A stretch of DNA of 64,000 nucleotides from Spongilla lacustris. Its lineage: Eukaryota > Porifera > Demospongiae > Spongillida > Spongillidae. Where the stretch lies: contig OX442420.1 of assembly GCA_949361645.1 (NCBI GenBank), positions 2,076,244 through 2,140,243 on the forward strand, in the 5' to 3' direction. The notes beneath the pieces were generated by a model. It had not been told where the DNA came from, made no database searches, and saw only the letters and a list, made by a program, of their open reading frames with translations. Below are positions 26,658 to 39,238 of the stretch, one piece after another; position 1 is the first letter of the stretch, and each line of letters starts with the position of its first letter. The position numbers and the translations under genes are program-made.

Positions 26658-27043
26658 CTAATTGTATATATTTGTCAGTTGGTCGTACGTGACGTTACAG
26701 ATTTGCTTCACTGAACTACAACTACTTGTTTCGTTGCAATGTGTACACGCCTGCATAAAAATACATGTACATGTATCAATCATCAAGAATCAATTTCCGA
26801 TCATTGCACACTTACCCATGCAGAAAAATCATTACTTATCGCGGAAAGGATATTTCCCATGGCTGTCGAGTTGCATGCGCTTCCATTAGGACAGTGCTTT
26901 ATCGTGTCGTTCATATACCATAGTACTTTGCATACTGATGTGATGGTGTCGTGGCATATTGAATCAGCCTGTCCTCTTTGAATAGGGTGACATATAATAC
27001 CTCCTATGATGGTCAGCACAAGGAGACTTAGAAGGTTAGACAT
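26658..27043 (-). CDS. Small secreted cysteine-rich glycoprotein, subgroup C
   Basis: Exons 26816-27043 and 26658-26750 (106 aa), with a 65-bp phase-0 intron (GTAAGT donor, ATGCAG acceptor). Signal peptide MSNLLSLLVLTIIGGIIC. The mature region has eight cysteines: both N-terminal positions (DSIC and TSVC), the HCP-NGSAC pair, and four in exon 2 (ACTHC, SSC, QICNVT). Sequons include NDT, NGS, NST, NET and NVT. Eight cysteines would allow four disulfides, so this may show the most complete pattern of the family. A longer upstream in-frame start exists but is not conserved in sisters. The promoter region has the variant GGTGATGCCCC at 27134-27144, and a hAT element has inserted 148 bp upstream of the ATG. 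Confidence 0.8.
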
Positions 27044-27133
27044 GGTACAATGTTGCCTTTGAAATGCAGCTACACGACTGATATGGACCAAAGTAGTGAA
27101 CATCAAACTTTATATACACTATATTCATTATAA

Positions 27134-27144
27134 GGGGCATCACC
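27134..27144 (-). promoter_or_regulatory. Variant promoter decamer of the 27043 gene
   Basis: The minus strand reads GGTGATGCCCCTTATAAT, one change (T to C) from the family decamer, about 90 bp upstream of the ATG. Confidence 0.5.
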
Positions 27145-27345
27145 GCCGATTGCATTTAAGTGTATCAGGAGGACTCATAAGGCCCTGGGACAGTGTTGCC
27201 GCGATACGGAAACGATCACGGTATCGTCGATTATATCCTGTATCGCATCCGGTATCGATGATCGACGATATGTATAATTAGGTATCGACAAAAATCGTCG
27301 ATATCGAATTTATTCATATTAGCTCACGTGCTCACATTTCAAGAA

Positions 27346-27741
27346 ATGGATTTAGCTTCTAGCTCCATCACTAGCACGCAGACGGCGAAGAACGCAGCAA
27401 GCTGGGTCTGGAAGCATTTCAGTTTGGAGAGACAGCCTTCATCAAAAGAAAAATTTCCACCCGCGAAATGCAAGCATTGTTTAAAATATGTGTCTCGTTC
27501 ACGTGGCAATACGACTAACATGACTAGACACGTTCAAAGGGAGCACGGAGAGTTGAGCATAATGTACGGTTACTTTTTGAATAAGGGTACATATGAGCTG
27601 CATTGTACTCACAGGGAGGAACTCTCAAAGCCTCTCATAGCCAAACCCGAGATGCTGCCTAACATGAAAGAGGCTGATCAGAAGGAGGCAAACGATTTGT
27701 TGGTCAATGCCATAGTTTGGGTCTACTGCCTATGTGTGTAG
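27346..27741 (+). pseudogene. hAT transposase N-terminal exon with BED zinc finger
   Basis: Starts MDLASSSITSTQTAKNAASW. The BED-type finger is AASWVWKHF, then CKHC (C-x2-C) and TRHVQREH (H-x4-H), a DNA-binding fold used by hAT transposases to bind element ends. The frame stops at 27739 without an evident join to the next exon. Frame 27328 gives an alternative start six residues earlier. Confidence 0.75.
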
Positions 27742-28577
27742 TGGACAATCCGTTTTTAAGATAATTCGTTGAAAAGGTTTCGCGAGACTCCTTTGCACTG
27801 CCACATTGAACTAAACTAACTGAGATGGTCGACACAAAGTATGAAGAAGTCAAAGAGTTGGTACGTTAATATGTGGCATTTTTGTTGGCAGCTTATAGAG
27901 TGTTTGCCTTGTCACACATAAGTTGACTCACTCGCTGCCATGCATGTTTTTTTTAATGTTCAAACTATGATTGCATCCTAAATGCGATTATACACTAGGC
28001 ACCATGTTGCATGCAACTCAAATGAATTGAATATAGATATAGCAAATATCAGTAAACCAGTTTTATTGAACTTTTACCCAAATTAGTTTGAGTCTCAGTT
28101 GTTGCCTAGTGTATGATTGCCTTTTGGTTAACAAGGGCCATGCAGTCTGGGGACCCAACAGATTGTTCCTTTTACTTCATTCGGGTCCCCAGACTAGTTA
28201 TAGCTGTCAAACACAACGAACTGTTGCTTCATATGGACATAATTTTGTATAATGATCCCTTACCATCATTGGTGGGCAGATGATGCTTTGAAGTAGCCTC
28301 TGGTGTACTACCTTGCATTACTATAATCCATCTTTCCCTCTCTGATGAGGAGCAAAATAGAGCATAACCTCAATTTAAAGTGTAAATCGTATCGTTAATA
28401 ATAAATAATAAATGCATGCAATAATGACACAAAACATTGTTTGATACTTATCATATCCGACTGATTGCTTGATCAGTTGGGTCTGCAGGCTGTATGGCCC
28501 TGTTAATTAACATAGCGTCAACCTATGTGTGAACCTTCCTGAGATGACAAGGCAATCCCTCTATAGTTTATATAAAC

Positions 28578-28822
28578 TCAACAACAGGCTGGACAGTCTG
28601 GAACAGCAACAAAAGTACTACGAATTAAAAATAGAGAGCTATTTCTTACCTCAATTGCTTTTTTAACAGACAGCTGTAAGGTGTGGCAAGCACACCTTAT
28701 GTGCTCCTCAGTGACATTCTCACTCAGCATTAACTCAACAGCTCTAACAAAATTTGAACCATTGTCGGTAGAGCTGTTTCGCAAAATTGTCAACACCATT
28801 AGTGGCTCTCCAGTATTGCTCA
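28578..28822 (-). pseudogene. Inverted hAT transposase segment
   Basis: The minus strand encodes TDNGSNFVRAVELM, then IRCACHTLQLSVKKAIE, the catalytic-region signature of hAT transposases (TDNGSN and CAHTL-Q). KKAIE is followed by a GTAAGA splice-donor-like sequence, also on the minus strand. All other transposase parts read on the plus strand, so this block was inverted inside the element. Confidence 0.75.
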
Positions 28823-29002
28823 AAGCCCTTCGAGATAAGCAGAATAATCCAAATCTTTCCTTTCAGTTTGAATTGCCCTCTAGTGATGATCATGGGATGC
28901 CCCCCGATCACCATGAAGAAAGTGATGAAGAGCTAAGTGAGATGCAGTCAGCTGATACAAGTATGAGTCAGATCATGAGTTTCTGCATTGGGGTGTGACC
29001 AA

Positions 29003-30115
29003 AAAAGTTATCAAAGACGTTGTTACTCGTTGGAATTCAACCTTTTACATGTTACGACGAGCAGTGGAACTGAAGGAAGCTATTGATTTTGTTTAAATTG
29101 ATACAGGAAGGGTTGATATATCCCCAAGTGACGAGCAATGGAACTCAGCAATGCTACTGTGTTCTTTCCTGCAACCTTTTGCTGTTGTGACAGACATCCT
29201 TCAAGGAGAGAAATATCCAACGCTTGGTTGTGTCTCACGCTATATCTCATATCTACTACAAAGTAACTTGTGGTGGTGCCATATACTTGAGTTTGTTTAA
29301 TATGTGTGCCAATTTCTTTTCAGCTCTTAATCTCTCCCACCCTCCTGACTCCTGGAACCTGTACAATTGTGCATGGCTCCAACAAGATGCTGCAGTTGTG
29401 GCCATCAGGAAGTTCATTTTGGCAGATATTAAACAACGATGGAATATAGCACACCATTATTTTTGATGGGCTCTATAACTCATCCTGGCCACAAATCTCT
29501 ATCCTGGTTGCCATATAATGAGTGGCAGAAAGGAATAGAGCAGTTGTTTGCTGAAATGAAAAATGTGAGTGGCTCAGAAGTGATTGTTCCTAGTGCACCT
29601 GTAGTACATTCTGATCTCAATGATCTTGGAACACCTGGTGCAAAGCGGCCAAAGGTGACTCTGTTTGATCAGGCCAAGGCACTGTTCTCCTTCAGTACAT
29701 CTCCTCGTCCAGGTCTGAATGCCGAAGACAAACTGAGCGACGAATTGCAAAGGTATAGGATACAACATATGTGTGTGTGTGTGGGGGGGGGGGGGGGGGG
29801 AGGGGGGCAGAACTCTGTATTTATTTTTCAATGTTACTACTGCTTTGTGTGTTTATTGATAGGTATCTCAATGAGCCAGAGATTGACCACCTGTCAGGTG
29901 ATCCCTTGGCTTGGTGGGCGGCACATCAGCATTCATATCCTCATGTTGCTGCTCTAGCTCAGAAGTACCTTGCTATACCAGCCTCCACAGCGCCTTCAGA
30001 ACGTGTCTTCTCAACTGCCAAGAACCTTCAGCAGAAAAAGAGGTGGTGTATACTGCCCTCTCGCCTTCATAAAGTCATTTTTTTGCGTCACAACCATGTT
30101 GTGTTGGCTGACTGA
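29003..30115 (+). pseudogene. hAT transposase C-terminal part with dimerisation domain
   Basis: From 29009 the frame reads VIKDVVTRWNSTFYMLRR, typical of hAT, meets a stop after AIDFV, then continues DEQWNSAMLLCSFLQPFAVV and GEKYPTL. Further exonic stretches lie at about 29320-29460 and 29465-29752. A GT-AG intron (29753-29862) containing a G tract is followed by YLNEPEIDHLSGDPLAWW, then LAIPASTAPSERVFSTAK, the hAT dimerisation motif, ending at 30115. Confidence 0.8.
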
Positions 30116-30382
30116 TGATATTTGTTCCAGTTACTAATTCAAGTTTGTGGTGACGTGCGTGTAACAGTTTTAGTCGAGCGTGCAGTCGACGCGCGCGCTA
30201 AATTTGTCTTATAGAGGACTGGTGGGGTGGTACACCCCTTTGTATCGACGATCATATCGCGTATCGACGATTAATTAGCTATGAATATTCGTCGAGTTAA
30301 TGTCTCGTCGATGCATACTAATTGCGATCCGTAGTATTAGTATCGACGATATAATTAGTATCGCGGCAACACTGCCCTGGGA

Positions 30383-30510
30383 TGTATTATTATTCAGGCG
30401 GAGGTAAATTAGGAAGGAAAATTGGTGTAGGGTTGCATAGGAAACTACTTGCTAAATTTCCCTTGCATGAATTAGACGATGCCCGGTCAGTGCAGTTAGC
30501 GGCTTGAAAT
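30383..30510 (-). promoter_or_regulatory. Conserved upstream module of a Cys-rich gene, displaced by hAT
   Basis: AAATTGGTGTAGGGTTGCAT, then GCTAAATTTCCCTTGCATGA and GGTCAGTGCAGTTA. Related sequence lies near 3500-3570, 15955-16030, 47850-47920 and 56370-56460, always upstream of a family member or relic. It may be regulatory or just shared ancestry of the duplicates. Confidence 0.35.
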
Positions 30511-30593
30511 TCTATTGGATGAATCGTGTCGATTTGTTTAGTTTTTGTGTAATTAAAGTGATTAAATTATGAATTACGAAGCTTCAATATTTC

Positions 30594-30729
30594 TGGCTCA
30601 GATAATTGCTAGGCTTGCGATCCACAAGTCTCTGCCAAAGGCGCAGATATCTTTTGAGCTTTTCGCAAACTTGAGCATTTGCCTAACAAGAGCGAATGCC
30701 AGAGCCATCCTCCGTAGAATCCCATCTTA
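30594..30729 (+). pseudogene. Short 3' coding end of an RLE-type retrotransposon
   Basis: The frame reads LAQIIARLAIHKSLPKAQIS, then LSICLTRANARAILRRIPS and a stop. This matches the SRLASHLA...RAILAR ends of the other copies. Its 5' part is missing. Confidence 0.6.
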
Positions 30730-31329
30730 ACTGTAGTGTGTTTTATATATAGCAAGTGTTGTGTGTATGAGTTTACTAATTCTAAGTACGAATGATGACA
30801 TGGGATAAAAATGTATCTCAATGTTAAATGTAGTGCATAAACCAAGATAGAATAATAGTAATAAATATAAATATCTGTGTATTTCCGAGTCGTACATTGG
30901 TTAAACAACAAAGTGAAGTGTACTTGTACTCATCATGTATACATACAATTCAGGCATTTCTTCTCATACTACATATACCTGATTGATAAAACTAGATCTT
31001 TCATGCATTGGTATTTCATTTCCTTAAACAAAAGTGCATGTAACATGTTTAGGAAAATTAAGGAGCCGCGTTCTAAGCTATATTAAATTGTATAAACTCT
31101 TCCATTTCAATTGCTCTACGCACAATAGGTGCAATGTACTCCAAGCGGCGCCATACATGTACTTTGTTGGCGTACAAATCATGACCACAACCGTAAATGC
31201 ATGCGGCTTCCTCCATGTAGCACGGTATAGCTTGAAATCAATACTCATTGCTAGTAAACCTACCGCGGTTTACTAGGAATAATTTCAATGTTTACGTGCA
31301 TGTGTTTGAGATATGGCTTCCTTTTAGAT

Positions 31330-32625
31330 CTTTGGCTTTATTCATGCGGCTTCTGACCCATCACTACTCTTAGTGTTGAGCGTAAAGCTAACAAGAGCTC
31401 ACCCTCAAAGCTTTACACTCAAGGCCAAGCATGAGGAAGCCCTTTCTCATCAGTTCTGATCGAGACGGAATACATTACTCCAAATCTAAAGGGTCTTGTC
31501 ACGCGTTGATGAATACTAACAATATAGCTTCAATAGCATTTGACCATGTAAGCTAGTGTGCTTACCAATTCAGAAGCTATTGGTCAGTGTAATTTTTGTT
31601 CCTTATACTTGTTCCTATAATAGCACACGCTTTTATATTACTATTTTTGACATCAGACAAACGCTAAACTGTTCATTTTCGACTTTTCGTTCGATTTTGG
31701 CAACGAACTGAACGATCCGATCGTCGCGGTGTCAAATCGTAACTCCCGATTTATATAGGGTTAAAGTGGCAGTATAGTGTGCCTATCATCAAATGACGTG
31801 ATTTTGAAAGGTGTTCTGAGTTGGTTGAGCAGCTGGCACTATTATACAAATGTAAATCAGTTCAGTGTTCGGGATTGTACAATCCGACATGTTCATGCAG
31901 GTGTTACGCGGGCAGCTTGCATGTAAATTTCGCGGATGAAGTCGTCCCTATCAACCCGCCCCATGCCGCATAGTTATAGGATGTGATCTACATGTAAATC
32001 ATGCACTAACTTCGTAACGCAGCAGTAAATGTGTAAGGATTGAGGTCATCTGGGCTTGTATGCACTGCATTAGTCTGCATGTAATTCATTCTTCGGCAGC
32101 ACTGAATTGTATTGAGGGTACCAATTTGCAATTGCAGTGGCGGAAGAGCTGCATGAATCAAACTAAGGCAAAGCTTTTAACATCATTATTGAGGCCTGCA
32201 CTCTAATATGCTGTTATTCCTCCCTCAGGCTAGGTAGGCTGCCCGTGCCTACATGGAGAAATCCTCACTGATGCTTTAGCGTGATTTGTCCAGTACGCCA
32301 ACAAAGATATACATGCATCTAAATATATATTTTTTAAATTGCTTGCCACGTTTCAGTTTGCATGTATAATTAAGAACTGGATAGTATTATGGCGCAGCTT
32401 AATTGGAGCACTTAGCACCATTGCTTGTGTATAAATACGCCAGGGTATCGCTGCATGCATGCCTCTATAATGGACAATTCCAGTGTTATACATGTACGTG
32501 TAATACATGTAAATCACAGTAGTTGCGGCCATTCAAATCGTGAACAATAGCCTCGTTCCCCGAAATATTGAAATGATCACATAATGACCTAGCAACGAGC
32601 CTTGACAACCACCGACCTTTGAAAC
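31330..32625 (+). repeat. Third copy of the Q-end block plus Y
   Basis: 31330-32165 is the reverse complement of about 14220-15060 and matches 57410-57561 plus 62141-62795 directly. 32165-32625 matches block Y (13731-14037) and 62796-63240. Neither the Gypsy element nor its target duplication is present here, so it is an empty site. No genes. Confidence 0.8.
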
Positions 32626-32749
32626 ATGAGACTGCTTGTTAACATTGCACGTCATGTTGCCATTTACAAGCCATACAAGGACTGTACCACTCTTGTTCTA
32701 TTTATTGCCCAAATCACATGGTGAGTGATGTTTCCACGATGTGGGCAGA

Positions 32750-33515
32750 GGCGGATCCAGGGGGGGGGGGGGGGGGGGGGGGCTATAGCCCCCCCCCCCC
32801 CCCTTTCCCATAGAACACGCCCCTTTTTATTTTGTACCACGCCCCTTCAGGCTCCCGAAGTGCCTCGATCTTCATACTTGTGAAAACGAGTCAACGCGTG
32901 ACGTACGAAAAGAAGTCCCAATTAATGACGACGAGATTTCATAGCTAAACCACAACCCACGCCACAAAGCGGTGGATCCAATCACTAGCTCGAATCACGA
33001 ATTGCTGTCAACATCAATCAGAATGTAAAGTACCTTGAAGACACAGACCTGCTAAAATTTAGGTGTGATCCTGGGGACACTAGCTGTTTTAGCTGATCAT
33101 GAGCGTTCATAGGCGGCCGGAGGGGGCGCCCAGGGGGCCTTGGCCCCCCCCCCCCCCAGGCTATGGCGTACCTCTCCCCCCACCTCCAATCCCTAATCCA
33201 CAACATGGGGAGCCGGCATAATTTAGCTTCTAGCGCTCGCTCGCATGCATTATTAACTACAATCCGGAGTCAAACGGTTACGCGCGCATCAGAAGTATCC
33301 TAAGCCACGCCCCTTTTGGCGCCCCTCGTGTGTTTGCCCCTCCCCTCGATAGATGCTGGGGCTGCCTCTGGCCGTTTAAGCAAATGGACTAAAATTGCAA
33401 CTTACCGTTCAAAGGTGTGAAAAAAAGTATCGAAACCAGGAATTCAATGCTCAAAATTTTTTCCCCCGGACCCTCTTCCTAGCCCCCCCCTTTCAATATT
33501 CCTGGATCCGCCCTT
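32750..33515. mobile_element. Probable non-autonomous hAT-like element with G/C-rich ends
   Basis: The left end CAGAGGCGGATCCAGG runs into a G tract and a C tract. The right end CCTGGATCCGCCCTTG is its imperfect inverted repeat. CAGNGGCGGATCCAG ends are, as far as I know, typical of some hAT families. I could not find a clean 8-bp duplication. A second G/C-rich block near 33106-33166 may be a nested relative. Confidence 0.55.
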
Positions 33516-35699
33516 GGTGGGATGGCTCGCGAAAAGCGTCCAACTTTTGACGGACATCTCCACTTTGAAGCGCTTATTCTCCCTGAAGGACAAATTCTAT
33601 GGCCAAACTAAAAGTGGAAAACCAAAGGAGACAGAAGGTACTTACAGCGTATCGTATGGAACTATTGCCACATTTTTTCTTGGCGGTGGTAGATACGTCT
33701 AAAGTTGAGTGTGCGTATGGCGTATACACGTATACGTGTGGTTTTGTGCAATTACTCGTGAGGTGGCTTCGCTTTCACATTCTGTGCTGCATTGAGCATC
33801 ATGATACAAGACATGGTAGGTCCCTTGCATGATATTAAAACCTGGCGTGGTTGGACTCAGTCCCTAGCTCTCTGAGAAGGCCAAACCCTGCACGGGTACG
33901 CCTTGCCCATGGGGTGGTATGAAATGCATCTTCAGTGGTACTAGTATTGAGATGCCTGGGAATGATGCTCTAAGGTTGGCCATGAATAGTGATGTTCCAT
34001 GCTCTGTTAATAGACTTCAAATCGTGATATGTGTACCTATAGTGATGCATGTGTGTAGGGCACTTCTGATCTCTCGTGCTACAGTAACCATTAATGTACA
34101 CAATGTGTTGATATTTGATGGCTAGTATGCATCAGGTTTGGTCTATACTTGAAGAGCCTTATGAGGTTCCCTAAAAATACACCACTAAAGCATTGTTGAT
34201 GTTTGGCCTTAAATGTCAGACGAAGGGTGCATCATGATGGTTGAAGCCCTTATCAGTGGCTCTGGTGGTTTTGACTATTTCATTCTTCTGTATCTGTTTT
34301 TATAGTAGACATATTGGAGTCGTATCATTGCATCCTGCAGCTTCCCCTTCTCCTCAACTTTCTATGGTGATGGACTCATACTCCCCCAATGAACTACAAA
34401 TATATAAGCAGCTCCTCCAGTGTTGCCAGTTCACCTTTGACCTCTGCATAACACTATGCCTTCATAATCTGCAAGCAGGTCTGTACAGAAAGCTCAAAAG
34501 CTGGATGTGCTGGTTGTGGCCATGGGTACAAAGACCAGCTGTGGGTCACAGTTGTGACAGAAAGGGCCCAAAGATCTTCATGATGATTCCATGGGTCATG
34601 TGGAGCTCAGGTATCCATCCTACCAGTGTAAATACACAACTGAGATACTGACCTGTGACTGCTTATGTGTATGGGAACATCAAAGTGTGGCTCTGATATG
34701 CAATTTATTTCAATATTCCATCTAATGGCACTTCTGCATACACCTCCAGCAGCCATGAAGGGCCTATGGTTAGAATGGTTAGATGTGATGGTTGCCAGTG
34801 TTCTTTCTGAAAAGGCTCTTATGCAACTAGCATTTGATCCTTACCTATTTCTGGTCAGCCGTGGACATTATGGGAGTGATGGGGTGGTACAACCCTTTAA
34901 TGAGGACAATTATTATATTAACTGTTGATGAGACTATTTGGATGTGTCTGTGTATGCTTGTCACCTCTCTTGGGCTGATATTTGGGTAGACTTTATATGC
35001 ACATATATATGTTCATGTAAGCTTTCATCAGATGTCTTCCAATGATGTATATTTGTGGAGCTGTAATATGTTGTAGCTCTGCCCATCAACAATAGGGGGT
35101 GGATCTTGGTAAAGGCAATGCTGAAGACGCTATTCAGACGTTCAGAAAATTCTGTACACTTATATATTGGCCTTTTTCTCATTCCTGTAGCCACCAAAAG
35201 GCTTCCACACACTCTGCAGCGTTGCTGGACCTTATAGTCGTGCGGATCGATTCAACTACTGTGACCGGATTGTATAACAAACTATGCCGATTATTCATAA
35301 AAAACACACTCGTGATTTGTATGTTGAAAGAAAAAATATGCCACGTCCTAAACCATGTGTTTGCCTATTTTGATGCTTCTTCTCGATGATGCTACGTCCT
35401 GACCTTCTTGGGAATTTGGCTGGCGTCCGCCTCATAGGCTTGAACTTACCCCCTTCCCTACGGCAATGGTGTAAAAGTAGGATGCGCATTTAAAGGAAAC
35501 GGGACAAAGCGCTTGCGCATATGGGATATACTGACCTACGATGAACGTCAAAATCAAAGAACCATGTTTTGCACATATCGATCCTATATGAAGTATGGAT
35601 ATGGATCGCTCAAAAAGTAGCATTGATAATGAGGTGTGGATTATAGTTCCAAAACCATTTACGGTATTGTTCTAATTATAACCTAGTGTCCAGCAGTGA
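33516..35699. other. Unique region, no gene recognised
   Basis: Reading frames such as 34241-34651 have no recognisable motif. The words GTGGTACAACCCTTTAATGA and GGACAATTATT near 34884 recur at 63254. Confidence 0.4.
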
Positions 35700-36104
35700 T
35701 ATGTACTAGCTTCATTTATTATCTTAACTTAAACAATACTAAATGAATAACAATAATTAAATTTAATATCACCTATAACTCATTTTAATTTTATGTACAG
35801 TTAATGTCTTGATCATTCAACTAGGACCACTGAGACTCCAGGGGCTTCAACTAGGACCTAATTAAAAATATTTAACAATAAATAAAATTCGTTACAGCTC
35901 ATAAATTCATAACTTTTGGAAATTAAACTGACGGGCCTCCCATCAAATAAGAAGTCTATTGCCTCCCAAACTATATAGCTTAAAATACGAGTATAACCAC
36001 ACGCTAATCTCTCCGTTTTCAATTCTGGGGTGCAATGGTTACTCTCTGGAGAAATATACCAAACACTTTTCAAAATACAGCTGCATGATGTTATTTAATG
36101 ATAT

Positions 36105-36460
36105 ATTGTTGGCCTACAAATTACGGTAACTACATGTATGTACTTATCATTATACATGGCTTCAATTTTCTGAACGCTTGCCCGTGTATAAGAATCATTT
36201 CTTATCGCAGACAGGATATTTCCCATCGCTGTGCACGTGCTGAACATGTACTGACGAGCTTCCAATCGGACAGTGCTCTATATCGTGTCGTTTATATCAT
36301 GTATAATATCGTGCACCCCTATGTGGTGATGGTTTTATGCGCAGGGTCTGTAACTGTATAAGTCCTTTGTCTTTGAATAGGATGATGACAAACATAATTC
36401 CTTTTATGATGGTGGGCATATTCGTGAGGCAATCGATATGGACCAACGGCATGAAACTAA
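36105..36460 (-). pseudogene. Degraded relic of the Cys-rich gene family
   Basis: Partner of 12405-12720. The minus strand keeps CCTATTCAAAGAC, the NDTI region and GCGATGGGAAATATCCTGTC with frameshifts. Confidence 0.6.
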
Positions 36461-36805
36461 ACAACCATGGTTCTGCTATACTTTAGTTTAGGTTGCTTTT
36501 ACTTGCATCTATGCATTACACGGAGATTACCGATGCAGAGACATACATTGACATGTACATTTCCCACCATTGTTAGGAGACCAAAATTAATTACAAAGGA
36601 AAAAATCCTGCATGGTTTTGACGCGAGTAAAATTATGACATTACCAAGAAATAAGATCACTTTAATAATAATTACATGCATACCTGCACGCTCTAGCTGA
36701 TCTTGCCTAAAAGGAATTGTGGACAAAAAGATCACGGCGTTCCTTTTAAAGGGCCTTATGAATCGTACTGATATACATGTACATGTACAGTTATATTCTA
36801 TGAGT

Positions 36806-36815
36806 GGTGATGTCC
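36806..36815 (+). promoter_or_regulatory. Conserved decamer upstream of the 36920 relic
   Basis: GGTGATGTCC followed by CTTCATAATATA, about 105 bp before the relic's ATG. Confidence 0.45.
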
Positions 36816-36919
36816 CTTCATAATATACATTCATGTACTAAATGAGATTGATATATATATATATATAGTTTGATATCTGGTCCATGTATTTTCATTTCAA
36901 AGGCAACATTGTACCATGC

Positions 36920-37306
36920 ATGTCTAGCCTTCATCATGTAAATATCCTTGCACTCACCATCATAGGAGATATTATATGTCACCCTATGTGACGACGGAAG
37001 GCTGATTCAGGAACATGCCGTGCATGATACCGTCACGTCAGTGTGCAAAATACTATATGGTACATGAACGACACTATTGTCCTATTGGAAGCGCGTGCAA
37101 CTCGACAGCCATGGGAAATATCCTGCAGGCGATAAAAATTTAAAGCCAAATTGGTGCACAGATTGGTTTATGATTGGCTAATAATTTCGATGCAGTTGAA
37201 TGGATCAGTGGGCTGTACAGTAGCCCCATTGCAGCATGATCCCAGTGGAGTAAATGCATGTGTACACCACTACGCACAATATCACGCCGTGCCGGGCCAA
37301 TTATAA
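36920..37306 (+). pseudogene. Relic of the Cys-rich gene family
   Basis: Starts M-S-S-L-H-H-V with the core ILALTIIGDIIC, then HPM and a TGA, as in its partner at 11933. The donor region after GCGATAAAAAT is deleted. The exon 2 remnant (LNGSVGCTVAPLQHD) is open to 37306. It also has the ATGCATG start. Confidence 0.65.
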
Positions 37307-38700
37307 CCGAGGGTACATGTACATGTATGTACATGTATGGGTAGTGGGTTCTATATGCTGCATGGACATAAAAAAACAAAATTTGGTGGCAATGCACATG
37401 CATATTTGAAAAACTGCATGCATAGCAACGAAACTTGTTTCCAGTGGAATGCACTAAAGCCGTTATAACGAGCGACCCATGAATGGAACATCCGCTCGGA
37501 AACCTTTTTGCTCAATTTGCGGCTATTAAGGGCAAATAAGGTGGCGAAAGACAGTAAAGGGTAAATCAATATTAGATTATACATGACCTACCTGACATAA
37601 CATTTCTAGGACAGGATGATGTTTGAAGTCTATGATGACAGAAATCGGAGTGAAAATGGAGGATTGCATGTATTGAGTATTGTGACATGTCCTAACTATT
37701 GCACACTCTTATTTCTTTATTGGGGGAAAATGGCTAGAGTAATAGAACGCAAGTTGGCAGATCGGAAATGTACATTCATAACTAAACACGTATTAAAAGA
37801 TGTACTGACCGTTTTTGTTCTAGTCACATTCCTAGACTCACTAACGCGTAGGTACGAAGTGAAGTATACTAACGGTTTACTAATTGCATTCACTGCCCTC
37901 CTTGCAATCTTAAGTTATTTTAATCAATGTTATCAATATGGACGTAGAGAGGCCATTCTAATCGCAGCAGACTATATCTATCCCTTTCTAAGATCACATC
38001 ATGCAGTTGTGAGCAATCAAATGGTATGCCCTACCCCCCTGGCTTTGAAGTTGATTTGCAATCTTTGAAGTATTACAAGGAAGTACCAGTAATTTCTGAA
38101 TTGATAACCATTTCTACAGTATAATGAAATTTTGGTTTGTTCTCTGCTCATATAAGTTTAATTTTAACTCGCGTCCTACGCGTAGGACGATAATCCTAAT
38201 AAGTGTAGGACGACGGGGATTAAAGGTTAAAAGTGCGCGAGGAGGATATACATGTATAGCGATGAGTCGACTCTGGCAGGAGCCTATAAAGTTTTAAAAA
38301 ATGTTAAGCACGTTACTTCAGCTGATACAATTTAGGTTCAGGAAGTCTAGTCTCTTCATCGGCATTCACATGCATGTCTTTGCTAATATCAGTGGTCACA
38401 TTCTGTCTGTTTAGTATATAGGCTTCTCCACTTAGACTTATAGGGTCTCCATCAACGCCTCCTTCAGATGAGAGCCGATAGATAACAAATACAAAAGCTC
38501 TGGTCTATCGCATTTGTAACCACATCTCCACCGCCTTATCAAACATTTACCCAATAACCGTAACTTTAATTACCACATGACTGCAATCTGACTGGAGCGG
38601 CCGGCGCCATGCAGATAATTGACAGCTCGAACGTAAACACTTCTCGTGCGCCCCAGTCCACAGTACATGTATATCGAATAGGTCTGCATGCAGTAGGACC
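37307..38700. other. Duplicated noncoding stretch
   Basis: Inverted partner of about 10140-11517. No gene supported. The reading frame 37616-38068 is not preserved in the partner. Confidence 0.45.
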
Positions 38701-38707
38701 TTGCCAA

Positions 38708-38985
38708 TAGACCTTCTGCAACTCACGTCCTACGTCATCAATTTGCACCTACGTGTACGTAACCTTCGAAAGTAAACATTACATCCTTGCGTAGCGGACG
38801 AGAGCGAACTCTGCGAACGTCGTCGGAAAAGAAGGTGGGACTTCAACGCTGTAATACACAATAAGGGCTGTGAAGTCCCACCTCCTTTTCGACGACGCAG
38901 ACGTTCGCTCTCGTCCGTTGCGCAATGATGTAATGTTTATTCGAACGTAATAACAGATGACGTAGGACGCGAGTTGCAGAAGGTC
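38708..38985. mobile_element. Foldback MITE, arm B copy
   Basis: Inverted arms TAGACCTTCTGCAACTCACG and CGCGAGTTGCAGAAGGTC. It corresponds to 9826-10130 and so is older than the duplication. Confidence 0.75.
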
Positions 38986-39238
38986 AATAGCCACTAGGCC
39001 TAATAGGGCGGCTAACTTAACACCTGCCTGGTCAGTTCAGTTGCTTCATCCGTCCTGAGTAGGATTAATTAATCCTGACATATATTGTATACTTATATAA
39101 TTATGTTATAAAAATAATAATGTTAAATGCTGAACATGATAGACAAATAATAATTATTATCAGTATAGAAATACAAAGTCTAATATAATACAGCGCTTTG
39201 AATGCAAAAAGAGAACGACCTTCCACAGACAGAACAAA

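Larger units (their letters stand above)
27191..30374 (+). mobile_element. hAT transposon (ZBED-like), decayed but complete ends
   Basis: 3184 bp with 17-bp terminal inverted repeats (CAGTGTTGCCGCGATAC), flanked by 8-bp duplications CCCTGGGA at 27183-27190 and 30375-30382. Subterminal regions are rich in ATCGTCGAT-like words on both sides. The interior holds a BED-finger exon, middle transposase pieces and the C-terminal dimerisation region, with stops and an inverted internal segment, so it is not autonomous now. Confidence 0.93.

Noticed and set aside
34241..34651. 136-aa frame starting with a hydrophobic segment
   Set aside because: No recognisable domain, no splice or promoter support and ordinary base composition.
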